Of a stretch of 64,000 nt of DNA, positions 61,301 through 64,000 are shown piece by piece. Positions within the stretch are counted from its first letter, which is position 1. Every line of letters starts with the position of its first letter. The position numbers and the translations under genes are program-made. This stretch comes from Marinobacter guineae. Its GTDB lineage: Bacteria > Pseudomonadota > Gammaproteobacteria > Pseudomonadales > Oleiphilaceae. The notes under the pieces are model-generated. The model was not told the origin of the DNA, did not search any database, and worked only from the letters and a program-made list of their open reading frames with translations. The DNA lies in NCBI RefSeq assembly GCF_002744735.1, contig NZ_KZ319339.1:62001-126000 (forward strand), given 5' to 3'.

Positions 61301-61950
61301 AGGCGGTTGACGAGCTCTCTCAGATCGTCAATCCGACCACCCAGAACAAGACGGTCGCCACTGCGGATCTTCCAGGTATGATCCGGGTGGGGGTGCGCCT
61401 CTTTCATCCGCTTCACGACCAGGGCTTCAACCGGTGCACCGTCAATGAGTTCCCCGATAGTCTTGTCCACAAGGTCCTCCGTGGTATGAAAATCCACCAC
61501 GAAGTAATCATCATCCAGGCTTAGATAATCATGCACCATCGGGTAATTCAGTTCCTGTGAGATCCGGACGCCCATCTCGTATTCAGGTGCGATGATACGG
61601 GTTGCTCCAAGGCGCTCCAGAATCCGGTGGTGCTGGTTGGTCAGGGCCTTGGCCCATACCTTTTTCAACCCCAACTCCCGAAGTTGAAGGGTTGCCAGCA
61701 TGGTGGCCTCCACGTTCCTGCCAATCGCCACTACAGCGACGTCGTAGCTGCCCGCGTTCAGCTCAATGAGGGAGTTTTGATCCGTTACATCGGCAATAAC
61801 GGCGTGGGTGATTTCTTCGGCCAGCCTGTCGACACGCTGCTCATCGGAGTCAATGCCAAGAACCTCATGCCCGAGGCGGGTAAGCTCGCGCGCGATCGTA
61901 GCCCCAAAAACACCAAGGCCTATGACGATGAATTGCTGTTTCTCAATCAT
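61297..61950 (-). CDS. ktrA: KtrA-type potassium channel regulator (TrkA family)
   Basis: A 217-residue cytoplasmic protein with an RCK_N Rossmann domain (FIVIGLGVFGATIARELTRLGHEVLGIDSD) and RCK_C domain (EALVVKRMKEAHPHPDHTWKIRSGDRLVLGG). KtrA binds ATP/NAD and gates KtrB. The single RCK pair matches KtrA rather than the double TrkA. ATG 61950, preceded by AAGGAG at 12 bases, is preferred over an upstream in-frame codon. First gene of the ktrA-ktrB-kdpD-kdpE-like operon; the 262 bases before it separate it from divergent trkH. Confidence 0.87.
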   Translation of the reverse strand: MIEKQQFIVIGLGVFGATIARELTRLGHEVLGIDSDEQRVDRLAEEITHAVIADVTDQNSLIELNAGSYDVAVVAIGRNVEATMLATLQLRELGLKKVWAKALTNQHHRILERLGATRIIAPEYEMGVRISQELNYPMVHDYLSLDDDYFVVDFHTTEDLVDKTIGELIDGAPVEALVVKRMKEAHPHPDHTWKIRSGDRLVLGGRIDDLRELVNRL

Positions 61951-62212
61951 GAGCGTTGGTGTCTCCTTGGCTTCCTGGAAAAAAAGGGGTATAACCGCAA
62001 ATCCTCGCATAGACTGATGGAGGGTTTGCTTTCAACCCCGTAAAAATACCGTAAAAATTCATCGGACGCCGTCCTAAATTTTCCGGAGATATGGTTTGCT
62101 TACGCCTTCGAATGCAAACCCGGCCGTAATCAGAGGAGCCCCAAAGAGAGATGGCCGCAACTGGAATGGTAACGGCGAAGATGATTCGTGAAAGTCCCGG
62201 GCGATCCTGATT
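61951..62212. promoter_or_regulatory. Divergent promoter region between ktrA-type operon and trkH
   Basis: This 262-base gap must hold promoters for both K+ units. It has a direct repeat CCGTAAAAAT (62038-62058), twice, and an inverted repeat GGTTTGC...GCAAACC at about 62091-62115. Either could be a regulator site, perhaps for the KdpE-like protein, but neither is a recognised KdpE box. Confidence 0.35.
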
Positions 62213-63667
62213 ATGGCGCTGTTTAATATATTGCCTGTTGTTCAAATCCTTGGATTCCTGCTGATTTTGCTCAGCTTTCTGATGACGCTGCCGGTAAACC
62301 TGTTGATGTTCGGCAACACGCCGGATTGGCTGGCGTTCGTGAAATCGGCCTGTATCTGCTTTATTGTCGGCTTTATCTGCTTCCTGAGTGCTGGGCGTAA
62401 ACGGCATGCGCTCAAGCAGCGCCAGATGTTCATCCTGACTGTCTCGGCGTGGGTCGTGATTCCCTTGTTTTCCAGCCTGCCACTGTTGTTGAGTGACCTG
62501 AAACTCAGCGTTACCGATGCCTTTTTCGAGAGTATCTCCGGTGTCACAACCACCGGTTCCACCGTTTTGAGTGGCCTTGACCATCTGCCGGGCGACATTC
62601 TGCTTTGGCGCTCCATCATGCAGTGGATGGGAGGCATCGGAATCATTGGCATGGCCGTGGCGATCCTGCCGTTTCTGAGAATTGGTGGTATGCGACTGTT
62701 TGCCACCGAATCCTCCGAGTGGACCGAGAAAGCCGTGCCACGTACTAATCGGCTGGCCCGCGGACTGGTGTTCAGCTATCTGATATTAACCGGTAGCTGC
62801 ATAGCCGTGTATTGGCTACTGGGCATGGACGTGTTCAACGCGCTCAATCATGCGCTGACTACGGTGTCGACCGGCGGCTATTCCACCTCCGACAACTCGA
62901 TGGGGCAGTTCGATCAGCTTTCTATCCTTTTTGCGTCGAGCATCTTCATGATGCTCGGGGGCATTCCGTTTTTCCTGTTTGTCAGGCTCTTGAATGGCCA
63001 GGCTCAGCCACTTCTGAGAGACCAACAGATTCATTTTTTCATCAAATTCCTGTTGATTGTTGCGGGACTGATTGCCCTTTATCGGGTAGTGAATGACGGA
63101 ACGTTTCCTCTGGATGCCTTTGTCCACGCCTTATTTAATGTGACATCCGTGGTGACCACCACCGGATATGCTTCTCAGGATTACTCGCTATGGGGACCCT
63201 TCGTGGTTGTTGTGTTCTTCTTCCTGACATTTGTCGGTGGCTGTTCGGGATCGACCAGTGGTGGCATGAAGATCTTCCGTTTTCAGCTTTCCATGCTGTT
63301 GTTGCGAGAGCAGGTTCTCAGGCTGCTGCACCCAAACGCCGTTATCGCGAGACACTACAACGGGCGGATCATCAGTGATGAAATCGTTGCCTCCAGTGTC
63401 GCGTTTTCCTTCATTTTCCTGGCGACACTGGCCGTTGTCGCAGCGATTCTGGCGGCCCTGGGGCTGGATCTGACAACGAGCCTGACCGGTGCAGCAACCG
63501 CACTGGCGAACGTCGGACCGGGATTGGGTGACACCATCGGCCCGGCCGGAAATTTCCAGCCATTGCCTGATGCAGCGAAATGGGTGTTGATGATTACCAT
63601 GCTGCTGGGGCGGCTTGAGCTCCTGAGTGTGTTTGTGATGTTTTCACCTCAGTTCTGGCGCAGCTGA
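62213..63667 (+). CDS. trkH: TrkH potassium uptake protein
   Basis: A 484-residue integral membrane protein of the TrkH group. The filter motifs are SGVTTTGSTVLSG, TVSTGGYSTSDNS, SVVTTTGYASQDY and ALANVGPGLG, and TFVGGCSGSTSGGMKIFRFQ is a TrkH signature. It forms the K+ pore of a Trk-type system normally gated by TrkA; the separate KtrA-type gene upstream might serve it, or a trkA lies elsewhere. No strong ribosome site; start as given. Confidence 0.92.
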   Translation: MALFNILPVVQILGFLLILLSFLMTLPVNLLMFGNTPDWLAFVKSACICFIVGFICFLSAGRKRHALKQRQMFILTVSAWVVIPLFSSLPLLLSDLKLSVTDAFFESISGVTTTGSTVLSGLDHLPGDILLWRSIMQWMGGIGIIGMAVAILPFLRIGGMRLFATESSEWTEKAVPRTNRLARGLVFSYLILTGSCIAVYWLLGMDVFNALNHALTTVSTGGYSTSDNSMGQFDQLSILFASSIFMMLGGIPFFLFVRLLNGQAQPLLRDQQIHFFIKFLLIVAGLIALYRVVNDGTFPLDAFVHALFNVTSVVTTTGYASQDYSLWGPFVVVVFFFLTFVGGCSGSTSGGMKIFRFQLSMLLLREQVLRLLHPNAVIARHYNGRIISDEIVASSVAFSFIFLATLAVVAAILAALGLDLTTSLTGAATALANVGPGLGDTIGPAGNFQPLPDAAKWVLMITMLLGRLELLSVFVMFSPQFWRS

Positions 63668-63864
63668 GTAGGGCGAACACCCACACAAAGTGCCAGACAA
63701 ACTGAAGGTAGAGTCCGTAACTCCGGATTTCTGCCGGTTCAAACCAAGGTTGGCAAAACTACTGGTTATTCGGACTTTCCCTAGCGAAACTTCAGGGCGT
63801 TGCTATAGTTCATCCAACTGGGCCTGCTTTCAATATCGACCATCAATTTCGTTTAGGCCGGGCG

Positions 63865-63951
63865 ATGACCACTGACGAATTGAGCGAAATCACTATCAAT
63901 ATTGATCTGGACATATTCCAAATCCTGGAGGCCGCCGATGCGCGGCTTTGA
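63865..63951 (+). CDS. Possible 28-residue ORF before the last gene
   Basis: A short acidic frame, MTTDELSEITINIDLDIFQI followed by eight residues, overlaps the next start by 14 bases. No family recognised; could be chance or a leader peptide. Confidence 0.25.
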   Translation: MTTDELSEITINIDLDIFQILEAADARL

Positions 63952-64000
63952 ACGGCGCGGCGGGTGGCCGATTTCCTTGGCATTGCTACCCCTGGTTGTC
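63938..64000 (+). CDS. N-terminus of an unidentified membrane or exported protein, cut by the window end
   Basis: An ATG with GGAGG six bases upstream opens a frame that runs off the window. The first 21 residues are basic then hydrophobic (RRGGWPISLALLPLVV), as in an inner-membrane sensor or transport protein. Too short to name. Confidence 0.4.
   Translation, partial: MRGFERRGGWPISLALLPLVV

Noticed and set aside
1..64000. tRNA, rRNA, CRISPR arrays and intact insertion sequences
   Set aside because: None seen: no regularly spaced repeats, no cloverleaf-like TTCGA-containing genes, no transposase frames.

Overview
The window reads as chromosomal DNA of a Marinobacter-like marine gammaproteobacterium. 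This is an inference from gene content and moderately high GC; there is no rRNA or other marker gene. Supporting content: a complete general secretion (Gsp) block with split gspC, malate:quinone oxidoreductase, a DAB inorganic-carbon pump, egtB-egtD, and a cluster of K+ uptake genes. No rRNA, tRNA, CRISPR array or intact insertion sequence was found.

Layout. 1-4.4 kb: end of a SOUL haem-binding protein, an Old Yellow Enzyme relative, an SDR, a broken RhuM/Fic gene, a CIA30 protein and a ZIP metal transporter. 4.4-10.3 kb: a four-gene condensin-like operon (TOPRIM protein, SMC ATPase, kleisin-like and small winged-helix-like subunits). All three gene junctions are 8-nt overlaps. It belongs to the Wadjet/MksBEFG superfamily but the TOPRIM gene comes first; this is the best candidate here for an unusual system. 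10.3-18.1 kb: a patatin-like lipase, a tandem glycine riboswitch in front of a DadA-type flavoenzyme, and a three-gene operon (alkyl-DHAP-synthase-like, glycerol-3-phosphate dehydrogenase-like, FGGY kinase) suggestive of ether-lipid or glycerol metabolism.

18.2-27.5 kb: type II secretion genes gspE-M, with gspC and a LapG-like protease divergent; the secretin gene gspD is absent. 27.6-34.8 kb: GNAT, glutathione reductase, and a three-gene unit of TonB-dependent receptor, periplasmic substrate-binding protein and hybrid histidine kinase. 34.9-38.8 kb: membrane-anchored J-like protein, GntR regulator with bile-acid:Na+ symporter family protein, and a Baeyer-Villiger-type monooxygenase. 38.9-44.0 kb: LysR regulator divergent from dabB-dabA. 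44.0-50.7 kb: SOS gene yebG with its LexA box, fabH, several small proteins, a peptidoglycan-binding-domain protein, a chemoreceptor and a FabG-type reductase.

51.0-56.7 kb: mqo followed by an enlarged isocitrate dehydrogenase carrying an internal duplication, then egtB-egtD for ergothioneine. 57.0-63.7 kb: a PRC-barrel envelope protein, then a ktrA-ktrB-kdpD-kdpE operon on the minus strand, divergent from trkH. This puts a Kdp-type two-component system in one operon with a Ktr-type transporter. The window ends inside a new gene. All assignments come from reading motifs and gene context; no database searches were run.
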